Below are positions 33,676 to 42,242 of a DNA stretch of 64,000 nucleotides, in pieces. The DNA is taken from NCBI GenBank assembly GCA_963840665.1, contig CAWIZO010000006.1, forward strand, positions 186,001 through 250,000, in the 5' to 3' direction. This stretch comes from DATFTE01 sp963840665 (GTDB lineage Bacteria; Acidobacteriota; Terriglobia; Terriglobales; Acidobacteriaceae). The first letter of the stretch is position 1. Every line of letters begins with the position of its first letter. The translations under genes and the position numbers were made by a program. The notes beneath the pieces are model-generated. The model worked only from the letters and a program-made list of their open reading frames with translations, was not told the DNA's origin and made no database searches.

Positions 33676-34044
33676 CTATTTTTTGGCGACTATCCGGTCG
33701 GAAATCTTGTCGTATTCAGTTTTTGACATCACACGGCGGGTAACCAAGTCGCCGGGGTCGTCGTATGGGCGAGATGCGATGATTCGATCGGCCTCGGCTT
33801 CGGTCACTCCCGGCAAGCTTACCAACTGATCTTTGGTCGCGGAATTCAAATCAAGCGGCTTGTCGCGGCTCCAGCCTTCGCGGATGCCTTCTGCAACCGC
33901 CTTCGTATCACGCTTCAGATCGGCCGTGGCCTGAGCGGTTCTTTCTTTTATTTCCTGCGGGCTCTCTTGTTTTTGGGTGCACCCTGCAAGGGCAGCCAGC
34001 AGCAGAATTCCAAGAATGTGTTTGGGCAAGGCCATATCGGTCAT
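33676..34044 (-). CDS. Lipoprotein with helix-hairpin-helix motif
   Basis: 122 residues. The signal peptide ends in the lipobox LAALAGC (Cys about 21). A helical linker (ERTAQATADLKRDTKAVAEG) precedes a ComEA-like helix-hairpin-helix at the C-terminus: LDLNSATKDQLVSLPGVTEA, EADRIIASRPYDDPGDLV. Such motifs bind DNA or act as oligomer contacts. ATG 34044 chosen (AAGGT upstream); ATG 34035 is possible. A role in DNA uptake is conceivable but not shown. Convergent with mogA. Confidence 0.75.
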   Translation of the reverse strand: MTDMALPKHILGILLLAALAGCTQKQESPQEIKERTAQATADLKRDTKAVAEGIREGWSRDKPLDLNSATKDQLVSLPGVTEAEADRIIASRPYDDPGDLVTRRVMSKTEYDKISDRIVAKK

Positions 34045-34163
34045 CTGGGATGACCTTGCACCTTTGCGGGTTGGCCCGGGGTTGTGGAAATGGCATTCGA
34101 CAGCCAACCGACGTCGGCCAATAGCCATCTCTGTACAGCCTCCCCGAGTCGAAGGCTTTGAAC

Positions 34164-34913
34164 ATGAAACGCTTGTTCAGCAAATCGTCGCTGGCCGCCG
34201 CTTTGCTGCTGGGTGTCCTCACGGGTTCTGCGCAGGAGACCAAGCCGGCGCCTCCAACACCAATCGACAAAAAGAAAGCCGAACTGGGCGGGACTCCGTG
34301 GGATGCGCAATGGGATGAGATCGTCGAGCAAGCTCTGCCGCCCGAGATGCTCTCTACGCGGGTGCCGCGGGGTGTCGTGCGATTTTGTCCGCGATTCTAT
34401 GCGATGGTAGAAACCGACAGGCGCGCTTTCTGGGCATATTTCTTTCAGGCGCTTGCCGGGGCGGAAGCTGGATTGAATCCGACATCGAGCGTCCGACAGG
34501 TTTCTCCCGAAGTAGCCGCGCGCGATTCGGTGCCAAAAGATGACGTACGGACCGAAGGGCTGCTACAGCTCGCGTATGTAGATGCCAAGCGTTACGGCTG
34601 CGATTTCGACTGGGAGGCAGATCGCGCGAAGAAAGCAAAAGATCCGAGCAAAACGATTCTGCAGCCGAAGAACAATCTGGAGTGTGGGATCAAGATTCTG
34701 TTTGATCAGCTCATGGTGAAGCATCGGCCTTTGCTGACGCAGTCATCCTACTGGTCGACGCTGCGCCCGGGAGCGCCGGGCTACAGCGTTTTTATCAAGC
34801 AGATGACGAACCCTCCGGCTGCGTGTGCCCTGCCTGTGAAAACCTCCATCGACAAGGCGGCTACTACGAAGACGGTGCAGGATGGCGCTGCGCGAACGGA
34901 AGCTCCGAAGTAA
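34164..34913 (+). CDS. Secreted lysozyme-fold (lytic transglycosylase-like) protein
   Basis: 249 residues with a signal peptide (LAAALLLGVLTGSAQ). The central region resembles a lysozyme-like fold: FFQALAGAEAGLNPTSSVRQ with a candidate catalytic Glu in AGAEAG, RTEGLLQLAYVDAKRYGC, and NNLECGIKILFDQL. Such domains cut peptidoglycan glycan strands. The C-terminus is Thr/Ala-rich. ATG 34164 follows GAAGG. The match is partial, so activity is uncertain. Convergent with the selenoprotein gene, whose stop lies 3 nt downstream. Confidence 0.7.
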   Translation: MKRLFSKSSLAAALLLGVLTGSAQETKPAPPTPIDKKKAELGGTPWDAQWDEIVEQALPPEMLSTRVPRGVVRFCPRFYAMVETDRRAFWAYFFQALAGAEAGLNPTSSVRQVSPEVAARDSVPKDDVRTEGLLQLAYVDAKRYGCDFDWEADRAKKAKDPSKTILQPKNNLECGIKILFDQLMVKHRPLLTQSSYWSTLRPGAPGYSVFIKQMTNPPAACALPVKTSIDKAATTKTVQDGAARTEAPK

Positions 34914-34916
34914 GAT

Positions 34917-36239
34917 TTATTTGTGGCGAATTTCTTCTGGAGCGCGGGTGCGATCAAGCGGAACAACTTGCAACGTCCACTTGACCGGGATAGATTTCGG
35001 CAAAAAACATTCAGTCTGGTTGCATGCTTGATAGTCGAGCTTGCCTGAGATTTCGAAAACCTTGCCGTCCTTCCCCAGCGATCCCCAGAAATCCGCGGTA
35101 CTGCTCACCTTCACATCTTGCGTGATACGGAAGGTCCCCTCGAAAACAGGGATTCTCTCCTTGATCGCGGGCATGTATAGGACCTGCGATGGCGGGAAAA
35201 CGGCGGGCTTCAATTCCAGTTGGGGGACGGGATCGATTGTCAGCACGATTGGCTTGTAGCCCTGGGCGCCTGGCGCGTAGACATGCACATCCGCGGGCAG
35301 GCGAACCTCCGCCGCAAGCGTGATGCGACTGCCGGGAACTCCAACGCGATCGGATTGCTCGAGAACGAGTTTCAGGCTCGGAGCATCGACGGTGTCGGTG
35401 ACTTCCTGGCCGAGTTCGGGGAAAAGTTTGGCAATGATGCTGTTTCCGGTTAGCCGCTCGCGGTATTTCGCTTCGAAGAATTTCTCTCGAATGATGCCCT
35501 TCGCATCGATGAAGAAATATCCGGGGCGAGCAAAGCCCTTCTGCATCCCAGTCGCTTCGGGATTGAGGACGCCATAAGCCTTGATGTTCTTCGACTCGGG
35601 ATCGCCCAGCATCGGGTAGTCGATCTTGTGGGCGTCGGCAAAGAATTTCAGGATCTCTTCCGAGTCGTAACTGATCGCAGCTAGCTTCACGCCCTGCTTT
35701 TCGAATCGCGGAACCACGCTTTGCAGCTGGACCAGCTGCCCTTTGCAGAACGGTCACCAGTCAGCAGAACGGAAGAACAGAAGAACCGTGCCGTTGGTTC
35801 CTTTCAATGACTCGAGAGTCTGCAGGTGTCCAAATTGGTCGCGAATCGAAAACGCCGGCGCCTTCTGGCCGACAGCGAGCCCGATCGAGAGCGGCTCGAT
35901 GGAAGCCAGATGGATCGTATCGTCATCGAGAGTACCGCCAACGGTGACCGAATCGCCGAGGTGAGCGGTAATCTTTTCCTGCGGATCGAGATCGTACATC
36001 ACTCGGGTCGTATCGTCATAGAGCGCAATCTTCGCGCCAGAAATGCTCTTGCTGCAAGCGGGGGATTCGTTGAAGGCCTCGTCGGCATTGCAAGCGCTCG
36101 ATACGAGCGTGCCTGACCATGATCGGGGAGCGATCGCAGCGTTCTGAGCCATCGCCGGAAGAAAAGATACAGACAGAAACGCGATCAGAGAAACGCAGAA
36201 ACTCCTGGCTTTCGATTTTCTTCCGGTCAAGGGCCTCAA
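34917..36239 (-). CDS. Predicted selenoprotein: secreted redoxin with DsbD-N-like domain
   Basis: 440 residues if the in-frame TGA at 35754-35756 is read as selenocysteine (residue 162). Layout: signal peptide 1-32; beta domain 40-115 (SWSGTLVSSAC..); AhpC/TSA redoxin domain 120-275 (VGQKAPAFSIRDQFGHLQTL, VLLFFRSADW-U-PFCKGQL, LAAISYDS, RPGYFFIDAKGIIREKFFEA); DsbD N-terminal-like domain 310-430 ending with a Cys pair (YQACNQTECFLPK). Cys relatives have C at residue 162, giving a CxxC redox site. After TGA the same frame stays open for 278 codons. TTG start. It probably reduces peroxides or disulfides in the periplasm. Alternative: a dead gene with a nonsense mutation. Confidence 0.8.
35723..35756 (-). 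promoter_or_regulatory. SECIS-like hairpin with selenocysteine UGA
   Basis: UGA at 35756-35754, then a perfect 7-bp stem (GCAGCUG at 35739-35733 with CAGCUGC at 35729-35723). The apex is G-GUC-C, so a GGUC loop lies 20-21 nt after UGA. Bacterial SECIS elements have such a hairpin with G and U in the apical loop at about this distance, for example in E. coli fdhF. No bulged U is seen in the stem. Confidence 0.65.
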
Positions 36240-36311
36240 TGGATGACCATCACTTTCAATTTTGGAGCCATCGCTACTGTAACGCCTTGCGGCGCGAAAT
36301 CACAAGATTCG

Positions 36312-36890
36312 TCAGCTGCTAAGGGCGCGCCGAGCCTTGGAATAGTCTCCAGTCGGGCTTCTCCAGTTGCTCGCCAGGGTTCCAGCCGCCCAGCCCAGCG
36401 CAAATAGAAGGAACAGCTTGCTGCCGGGCACTCCTGCGCGCCACGCCCAGAGCACACCCAGAGTCGGGATCACGGCAGAAGACGTCACTCCCGCAGACCA
36501 CATGATCGCCTTGGCTTTGGGGCTAGCGCCGTGCATAGAGTCTCTCTCCGTCTGCACTCCAAAGAAAGGCAGATGCCCGAACATCCAGCGGACTGCGACC
36601 GGCCAACCCTCTGGGTTCCCCGTCCCGCCCACTGTGTAGAAGGCGAAACGGATGCCGAAGATCCGTCCGACGAGCCAGTGAGCAATGGCGTGGCAGAAAA
36701 AATAGAGCAGTATCCATGCCAAGACCATGGCGGCGACGGCGGTTCCGGTCGAATGGGAAGCTCGCGCTGTCGCCAGAGCGAAGCAAGCGGCAACCAGGCC
36801 GGCGAGTTGAACAGAATTACCGACGACGATCGAAAGGCGGCCAAAAATTCTGCGCCGCGGCGATGAGACGGTGCCATCCATAGTCTGCAT
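36312..36890 (-). CDS. Polytopic membrane protein with HxxxH helix
   Basis: 192 residues with about five hydrophobic helices. One reads FFCHAIAHWLVGRIFGIRFA, where two histidines sit as in the HExxH of M50 intramembrane proteases, but the Glu is absent, so catalysis is unlikely. A second block, SPKAKAIMWSAGVTSSAVIP, also resembles a membrane-protease-like region (GP-type packing). I do not recognise a named family. Upstream of, and same strand as, the selenoprotein, 72 nt apart. Role unknown. Confidence 0.65.
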   Translation of the reverse strand: MQTMDGTVSSPRRRIFGRLSIVVGNSVQLAGLVAACFALATARASHSTGTAVAAMVLAWILLYFFCHAIAHWLVGRIFGIRFAFYTVGGTGNPEGWPVAVRWMFGHLPFFGVQTERDSMHGASPKAKAIMWSAGVTSSAVIPTLGVLWAWRAGVPGSKLFLLFALGWAAGTLASNWRSPTGDYSKARRALSS

Positions 36891-36931
36891 TCAGCCAACG
36901 AGCCGTGTAATCAGTTCGAATCCGATCTGAA

Positions 36932-37765
36932 CTATTCCGCAGCCTTGGCGGCCAGAGTTTCGACGACCGCGATGTTGGGCAATAGATCCGCCCGCAGATT
37001 GTGCCGCTCCTGCAAGTAGGCCGCGCTGTTATAGCTGATCCAGACCTTTCCTTGCACGTCCTCCCAGACCAAGATTTTTAGCGGAAGATCGATCGCGGTG
37101 CTGGGCGAGGCCAGCATCAGCGGAGTTCCGGCCTTCGGATTGCCGAAGATCAACAGCTTGGTAGGAGGCATTTTCATCCCTACCTTTTGTGCTTCACCGC
37201 TGTGATCGACGACGGCAAACAGGGTAACGTTTTTGGATTGCAGGATGCCTTTGAGTCGGTCTAGCGTCTGGTCAACCGAATGATTACTGGGCTTGTCGAC
37301 TATTCCTTTGTTGATGGCGGGGGACATTGAAACCTCCTGACGGTTGTTGGAAGTTGTAGTGCCGCGGGTGGTGATCAGATAGATGGCCATCGCGATCCCC
37401 GTCAAAGCGAGGAACAACGCGACCAGAATGGCTTCGGTCGAGGGACGAGAAGGGATGGGGCCTCCCTGCTCCAGCTTTTGCATCAGGCGAAAGTGATGCC
37501 GGGCGGAAGAAAGATTTACGGCGACGCCCGCAACGATGAGGGCAGTCCCGAACCAGAGCGACAGCCCGTAAGAAGGATCAGCCGAGTTGTGTTGGAGAAA
37601 CTGCAGTTGCTTGAGAAACAGACCGAAGCGCGCTACCACAAAGCCGAAGCCCATGAGCGCGAGGCCAGTGCGAATCCAGGCGAGGAAGGTCCTCTCGGCG
37701 GCCAGCGCGTCGCTCAGCCCCGCTCTTTGCCTGGTGTCCTGGGGCGCATCCATTTTGGTCTCCAT
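36932..37765 (-). CDS. DUF202-DUF302 fusion membrane protein
   Basis: 277 residues. Residues 1-125 are a DUF202 (YidH-like) membrane domain: DALAAERTFLAWIRTGLALM, GFGFVVARFGLFL, then two more helices. Residues 147-277 are a DUF302 domain: GIVDKPSNHSVDQTLDRLKG, LFAVVDHSGEAQ, TKLLIFGNPKAGTPLMLASP, VWISYNSAAYL. The two families usually occur as separate proteins. AGGAGG lies 5 nt before an in-frame ATG at 37327, so DUF302 may also be made alone (131 aa). Functions unknown; DUF302 proteins are small and often extracytoplasmic. Confidence 0.85.
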   Translation of the reverse strand: METKMDAPQDTRQRAGLSDALAAERTFLAWIRTGLALMGFGFVVARFGLFLKQLQFLQHNSADPSYGLSLWFGTALIVAGVAVNLSSARHHFRLMQKLEQGGPIPSRPSTEAILVALFLALTGIAMAIYLITTRGTTTSNNRQEVSMSPAINKGIVDKPSNHSVDQTLDRLKGILQSKNVTLFAVVDHSGEAQKVGMKMPPTKLLIFGNPKAGTPLMLASPSTAIDLPLKILVWEDVQGKVWISYNSAAYLQERHNLRADLLPNIAVVETLAAKAAE

Positions 37766-37995
37766 TGGGACCCTGCATGCAGTTTTGGGATTGTACCTCT
37801 AGGCATTGCTGATGACCACGTATCTGGCTGGGATGGCGTTCCCTCGCTGCGCTCGGAGAGCGCGCAGGCGGCTGTTGCTACGTGTTTCTCACCATCTTGA
37901 GGAATCTTCAGGGTGCCGGCAGACGCGGGCGAGGGCGCCCGCGCCACACGTTTTTCCCCGGTGGGGACTTTCGCGTACACTTCTAGAGTCACGTT

Positions 37996-38652
37996 TTGAA
38001 TACCGTTAAACATATTCTCACCCGCTACACCGCCTTCGTGTGGGCGCTGCTCAAGCCGCTTGGGGCTTGGGGAGTCTTTGCTATGGCGGGCCTCGACGGC
38101 AGCCTGATCGGCATGCCAGTGGATGCGGTAGTAGCTGCCTACGTGTACCAGAATCCTTCGCGCTTTCTGCTTTATGTGATCATGGCCGCGGCGGGATCGG
38201 CACTCGGTAGCATCGTCATTTACGCGATCGGGTACAAGGGCGGAGAAGAATTGCTGCGCAAGCGCATTCCGGCGGAGCGCTTCGCGAAGATTCATGCCGC
38301 GTTTGAGAAGCACCCCTTCTGGGGATTGATGTTTCCGGCGATGCTGCCTCCGCCGACACCGTTCAAGTTATTCGTGCTAGCGGCCTCGGTTTCAGAGATG
38401 CAGTTCTCGCACTTCCTCTTGGCCATTTTCGCAGGACGGTTTCTGCGCTTCTTGCTGCTCGCCGGACTGACTATCAAGTTTGGGCCGAACATTGTGCATA
38501 TCATGGGTTCGGTCTTCAAAACGCACTGGCCATGGGTTTTGGGAACTGTTGTGGTGGGATTGACGATCTGGCTGATCAATCGAGCGTTTAAGAAAAAGAT
38601 TTTAACCGCGGAGACCGCCGAGGACTCGCAGAACTCGGGGAGAACTGCCTAG
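37996..38652 (+). CDS. VTT/DedA-family membrane protein (YqaA-like)
   Basis: 218 residues with about five membrane segments and the VTT/SNARE-associated signature: GLDGSLIGMPVDAVVAAYVY, AAAGSALGSIVIYAIGYKGG, FPAMLPPPTPFKLFVLAASV and FLLAIFAGRFLRFLLLAGLT. Members are thought to move or flip lipids such as undecaprenyl phosphate or phospholipids. TTG start at 37996. The last residues (LTAETAEDSQNSGRTA) are encoded by an intergenic-type repeat that extended the reading frame; a hairpin starts at the stop codon. Confidence 0.85.
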   Translation: MNTVKHILTRYTAFVWALLKPLGAWGVFAMAGLDGSLIGMPVDAVVAAYVYQNPSRFLLYVIMAAAGSALGSIVIYAIGYKGGEELLRKRIPAERFAKIHAAFEKHPFWGLMFPAMLPPPTPFKLFVLAASVSEMQFSHFLLAIFAGRFLRFLLLAGLTIKFGPNIVHIMGSVFKTHWPWVLGTVVVGLTIWLINRAFKKKILTAETAEDSQNSGRTA

Positions 38653-38676
38653 CGTCCTTAACCGCGAAGGACGCTA
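38602..38676. repeat. Repeat invading the 3' end of the VTT gene, with perfect 10-bp hairpin
   Basis: TTAACCGCGGAGACCGCCGA (38602-38621) and following words match the ACCGCAG set of 23878-23962. A perfect stem TAGCGTCCTT (38650-38659) / AAGGACGCTA (38667-38676) begins with the gene's TAG stop. No U-run follows. Confidence 0.7.
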
Positions 38677-38704
38677 AGAGTGCCAAGAAAAACTTAGACG
38701 ATCC

Positions 38705-39232
38705 CTAAACAGCTGCAGTGCGATCCGCGCCGTGGAAAGCTTCCGACATGGCGTGCAGCGCAAACGGTGTGGCGAACATCACGCAGGTGAACAGCAGGTC
38801 TCCCTCAACCGCGTGCCGGAAGAACGGCAGAGCCAGCGTGTAAGAGGTCATCAACCCACCGAAGTTTTTGGGATACATATCCCAGCAAGCCCACACCGCG
38901 AAGTTGCTTAGCAGGAAGAAAGACAAAGAGCTGGCTAGTGAAGCTGCGATCACGCGCAGCGGCTTGGCATTGTTCCGCAGAGTTGTTCCCAGCAACAGAA
39001 TCGCTGCGTACCATGCCCAGGTTACGAGGTGATCCCAGGAAAATACGTAGTGATAAACGAATTTGGTCAGGATAACGTCAGAGGCAGCGAGCATCGCAAA
39101 TGGAATCCAAAGCTGCTTGCGTGAACCACGGGCACCAAAGAACAGGAGCGACGCAACGACGGGAGTAAAAGTCCAGGGATGTGGCAGGAAACGGACGGCA
39201 ACCGCAAGGACGACGAATAAGTAAGCCAGCAT
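38705..39232 (-). CDS. Membrane protein, DUF6580-like
   Basis: 175 residues with about five hydrophobic helices. Motifs resembling the DUF6580 family: LPHPWTFTPVVASLLFFGAR, AMLAASDVILTKFVYHYVFS, LSNFAVWACWDMYPKNFGGL and YTLALPFFRHAVEGDLLFT. Family members are integral membrane proteins of unknown role, possibly related to substrate-specific parts of uptake systems. ATG 39232 follows GAGG by 5 nt. The gene is divergent from the methyltransferase at 39356. Confidence 0.75.
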   Translation of the reverse strand: MLAYLFVVLAVAVRFLPHPWTFTPVVASLLFFGARGSRKQLWIPFAMLAASDVILTKFVYHYVFSWDHLVTWAWYAAILLLGTTLRNNAKPLRVIAASLASSLSFFLLSNFAVWACWDMYPKNFGGLMTSYTLALPFFRHAVEGDLLFTCVMFATPFALHAMSEAFHGADRTAAV

Positions 39233-39355
39233 GATCACCTCGCCAGACGTAAGCTTTGATTGTGGCGCGTGTGGGCGACGGCGTCAAGTTGCGATTCTCC
39301 AACAAGATCGCTATTGGATCGCGAGCGAAGGATAATAGCGACGAGAGGAGATCCC

Positions 39356-39916
39356 ATGAACTTCGAACAGTCTGGGAACACTCCGCATACGCCTCAAGTT
39401 GGACAATATCTGGCAACGGCTGCGTCGCTCGCGGTCGGCTGCATGTTCTTCGCTCTATGGTTCTGGCTGCTGCCTCAGTGGCTTGGCCTGCGCGTAGAAA
39501 TCACCGGAGTGGCTCGCTGGCGATGGCTGGCCGCGATTCCCTCTATTCTGGGTTTTGCGGTCGCATTGCGTTGTGTTTGGGACTTCGGGTGGACGGGACG
39601 TGGAACTCCTGCGCCGATTGCTCCGCCGCAGCGATTGGTAGTCGTGGGCTTCTATCGGCATGTTCGGAATCCGATGTACCTGGGCTTCGCCGCAGGATGG
39701 ATTGGGCTATGGGTTGTGTTTGGGCATGCAAATCCGGTAGTTATCGCAGCCGTGGCTGCCGTCGCGCTGGGCGTGCATCTGTTTGTGGTTTTCTATGAGG
39801 AGCCAACGTTGCGCAAGAAGTTCGGCGCCGACTATCTGGAATATTGCCGGAATGTGAGCCGCTGGATGCCGCGCGTGCGCGGATGGAATCAGCCGCGATC
39901 GACTACGGTTTCATAG
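39356..39916 (+). CDS. Isoprenylcysteine carboxyl methyltransferase-like membrane protein
   Basis: 186 residues with about four membrane helices and the ICMT/PEMT-like C-terminal signature: GFYRHVRNPMYLGFAAGWIG, FYEEPTLRKKFGADYLEYCR, NVSRWMPR. These membrane enzymes use S-adenosylmethionine to methylate small or lipid substrates; the bacterial substrate is usually unknown. GGAG lies 6 nt before ATG 39356. The 3' end overlaps the convergent serine hydrolase gene by 14 nt. Confidence 0.85.
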   Translation: MNFEQSGNTPHTPQVGQYLATAASLAVGCMFFALWFWLLPQWLGLRVEITGVARWRWLAAIPSILGFAVALRCVWDFGWTGRGTPAPIAPPQRLVVVGFYRHVRNPMYLGFAAGWIGLWVVFGHANPVVIAAVAAVALGVHLFVVFYEEPTLRKKFGADYLEYCRNVSRWMPRVRGWNQPRSTTVS

Positions 39917-40970
39917 CCGGCAGGTAGAACGCAGCCACGCCGTGGGTGATTTCATCCGGCTGGCAGTGGTCGAGATTAGTGAGTACCACCACTGTCAATT
40001 TGTCGTCCACGTAGCGCGAGATGTTGGTGTTGAAACCCTGCCATTGGCCTTCATGTTCGATGACACGGTGTCCGTGATCGTTTTCGATGAACCAACCGAA
40101 TCCGTAGTGGCCTGAGTTCGGTTCGCCGTTCTTGTATTTCGCGACGGTCCACATCTGATCGAGGCTTGAGCGCTTGAGCAGCTTTTCCGTATACAGGGCA
40201 GCGTCCCATTTGGCGAGATCGAGGATGGAGAAATACAAGGCACCGTCAGCCGTGGTGTTGAGTGTTGGCGAAACCCACTCCTGATTCTTCCATTGCCCAT
40301 CGACCAGGCGATAACCGGCAGCGCGGTTGGGAATGATGTCGGCCTCGCTGATAATGCGCGTGGTGCTCATGCCCAGAGGCTGAAAGACGCGGTCGTGGAG
40401 GAAGTCCCCATAAAATTGCCCGGAGACGCGGTGAATCAGAATGCCCAGCGTTAGAAACCCGAGATTGCTGTAGGCATATTTTGTGCCAGGCGGGTAAGCG
40501 AGAGGAATCGCTTCGACAATCTTGAGCAATTCGTCCTCGGTGTAGTCGCGTCGGAAGTCGAACTTATCGGGATAATCGGTGAATCCGGCGGTGTGGCTGA
40601 GCAAATTGCGGACCGTGACCTGCGCCCAAGCGGCGGGCGCGCCGGGAAAGTACTTCGTCAGAGGATCGTCGAGTCCCACTTTGCCCTGCTCGACCAGCAT
40701 CATGACGGCGGTGGCGGTGAACTGCTTACCCATCGATCCCGATTGAAAAATGGTCTCGGGCTTCACCGGGACTTGCAGTTCGAGATTCGAGAAACCGTAT
40801 CCCTGGGCGCGAGTGATCTGGCCGTTACGCGCCACAAGCAGCGCCAAGCCGGGGATGTGGCGCTTCTGCATCTCGGCTTGGATGTAGCGGTCGACGGCTG
40901 CGTCGGGAGATGCCTGAGCCCAGACGGAAGTGGAGAGCAGCAATGCGAACAGTGCGCGAACAGCGAGCAT
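39903..40970 (-). CDS. Serine hydrolase, beta-lactamase class C/PBP-like
   Basis: 355 residues with a signal peptide (MLAVRALFALLLSTSVWAQ). Catalytic motifs of the class C/esterase group: SxxK in SGSMGKQFTA, YxN in YAYSNLGFLTLG and a C-terminal HEGQWQGF in place of KTG. LALLVARNGQITRAQGYGFS is the usual N-terminal strand. The substrate may be a D-amino peptide, ester or beta-lactam; the HxG-type motif favours peptidase or esterase. ATG 40970 follows GGAG by 8 nt. Periplasmic. Confidence 0.9.
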   Translation of the reverse strand: MLAVRALFALLLSTSVWAQASPDAAVDRYIQAEMQKRHIPGLALLVARNGQITRAQGYGFSNLELQVPVKPETIFQSGSMGKQFTATAVMMLVEQGKVGLDDPLTKYFPGAPAAWAQVTVRNLLSHTAGFTDYPDKFDFRRDYTEDELLKIVEAIPLAYPPGTKYAYSNLGFLTLGILIHRVSGQFYGDFLHDRVFQPLGMSTTRIISEADIIPNRAAGYRLVDGQWKNQEWVSPTLNTTADGALYFSILDLAKWDAALYTEKLLKRSSLDQMWTVAKYKNGEPNSGHYGFGWFIENDHGHRVIEHEGQWQGFNTNISRYVDDKLTVVVLTNLDHCQPDEITHGVAAFYLPAMKP

Positions 40971-41201
40971 CTTCACGACTCCAGAATCGAAGTGGAACTG
41001 CGCTGAAGAGTCTACACAAGGCTAGGAGCGCGGCTGGACCGAAAGGTTCATGTCATGGAAATCGAGGGTCACAATCGCGTCGCGAAACATAAAGACGAAA
41101 TCTGGTGCGGAGAGTTAGCCAGCTGTGCGGCCTGCTTACACCGGAGGGACGAAGGCGTCCGACCCTACGCGCTACCGAAGGGAGAATCCGCCCTCCATCG
41201 G

Positions 41202-42242
41202 TTAGTCGTTGTGTGGGGCGACGCTGGTGGGAGTGCCGAAGTATTCCCTTACCTCATGCAATTCGCGGTCGAGTTCTACGCTCGCGCCCAGCGGGCTGCG
41301 GCCAGCGCGTCCGGGATAGTCGTAGCGAAGATCGCGGAGGTGCACGATATAGCCTCCGTTGGCGAGTTGTTCGGTCTCGGTGATGGGATACTGCGCCCAA
41401 TCGAGATAGACGCGTCCAAGGTTGGTCTTCTTCGCGGCCAGAGTGATTAGCGTTTCCTCCGGCTTGTAACGAATACGCATCTGGCCCTGGGGATCGACCT
41501 CAGGAGCGCTGGAATCGACCAGCACCTGCGCGAAGAAGTTGGGCGTCTCGGCGACCCCGTACCAGCGGAATGGATTCCAGTAGTTGGGATAGGCTGAGAT
41601 TCGCATGGCATCAGTCCCCTGATAGGTGCGGGCTTCCATCGCGCTCACCGCGCGCCGGTGTTCGTAGTCGCGAACGCCCCATAGAGCGACGATCCCGAGA
41701 AGAGCGAGAGTTGCCCCAAGCCGTCCTTTGGGGCCTTTTTGGCGAACGCCCATCTCGCGGTTGATCAAAGAAAATAGCGAAGGCAACACCAGTCCCGCAA
41801 CCAACAGAATCAAGATCACCGGCTCGACGATGAAGACGATGTCCCACGAATACCAGCGCTCGTAAAAAGGCCAGAAGGGGCGGACGCCGTAATTGTTGGT
41901 GAAATCGAGCAGGATGTGACTGAGCCCTGCGATGTAGGCGAAAACAAATAGCAGTCCCCAGCGCGGAGGCAGGTTCGGATCTTTGATCTTGCGTCCGCGC
42001 AGCACCCAGACCAGGTAGACGATTCCGACGGTTGCGGCAGAGACGAGAATCAACCCGAGGAAAGAATGCGTGAAACCGCGATGGTGCGCGAATCCGAAGA
42101 CCGAGCCTTTGAAGCGTCCGATGACGTCAATGTCAGGAGCTTCGGCAGCCAGCGTCACGGTGGCCGTCGCCAACGCGGTCTTGCGATTCAAGCCGGCGCG
42201 GCCCAGGCAAGCGCCGGTCAGGAAGTGAGTGATAGGTTCCAA
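41202..42242 (-). CDS. YdjM-like membrane-bound metal-dependent hydrolase
   Basis: 346 residues. The N-terminus (MEPITHFLTGACLGRAGLNR, LAAEAPDIDVIGRF, FAHHRGFTHSFLG) carries the His/Asp metal-binding signature of the YdjM/LexA-binding membrane hydrolase family. Four or five helices follow (residues 75-190), including ILLDFTNNYGVRPFWPFYER. The C-terminal 140 residues form a soluble domain. TTG start. Physiological role unknown; some relatives are SOS-linked, but no LexA box is apparent here. Confidence 0.85.
   Translation of the reverse strand: MEPITHFLTGACLGRAGLNRKTALATATVTLAAEAPDIDVIGRFKGSVFGFAHHRGFTHSFLGLILVSAATVGIVYLVWVLRGRKIKDPNLPPRWGLLFVFAYIAGLSHILLDFTNNYGVRPFWPFYERWYSWDIVFIVEPVILILLVAGLVLPSLFSLINREMGVRQKGPKGRLGATLALLGIVALWGVRDYEHRRAVSAMEARTYQGTDAMRISAYPNYWNPFRWYGVAETPNFFAQVLVDSSAPEVDPQGQMRIRYKPEETLITLAAKKTNLGRVYLDWAQYPITETEQLANGGYIVHLRDLRYDYPGRAGRSPLGASVELDRELHEVREYFGTPTSVAPHND

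Noticed and set aside
36312..36890. M50 site-2 protease
   Set aside because: The HAIAH helix lacks the catalytic Glu of HExxH and no second metal-binding motif is clear.
41055..41450. 131-codon plus-strand frame
   Set aside because: Most of it is antisense to the YdjM-like gene, and its start lies in plain intergenic sequence.
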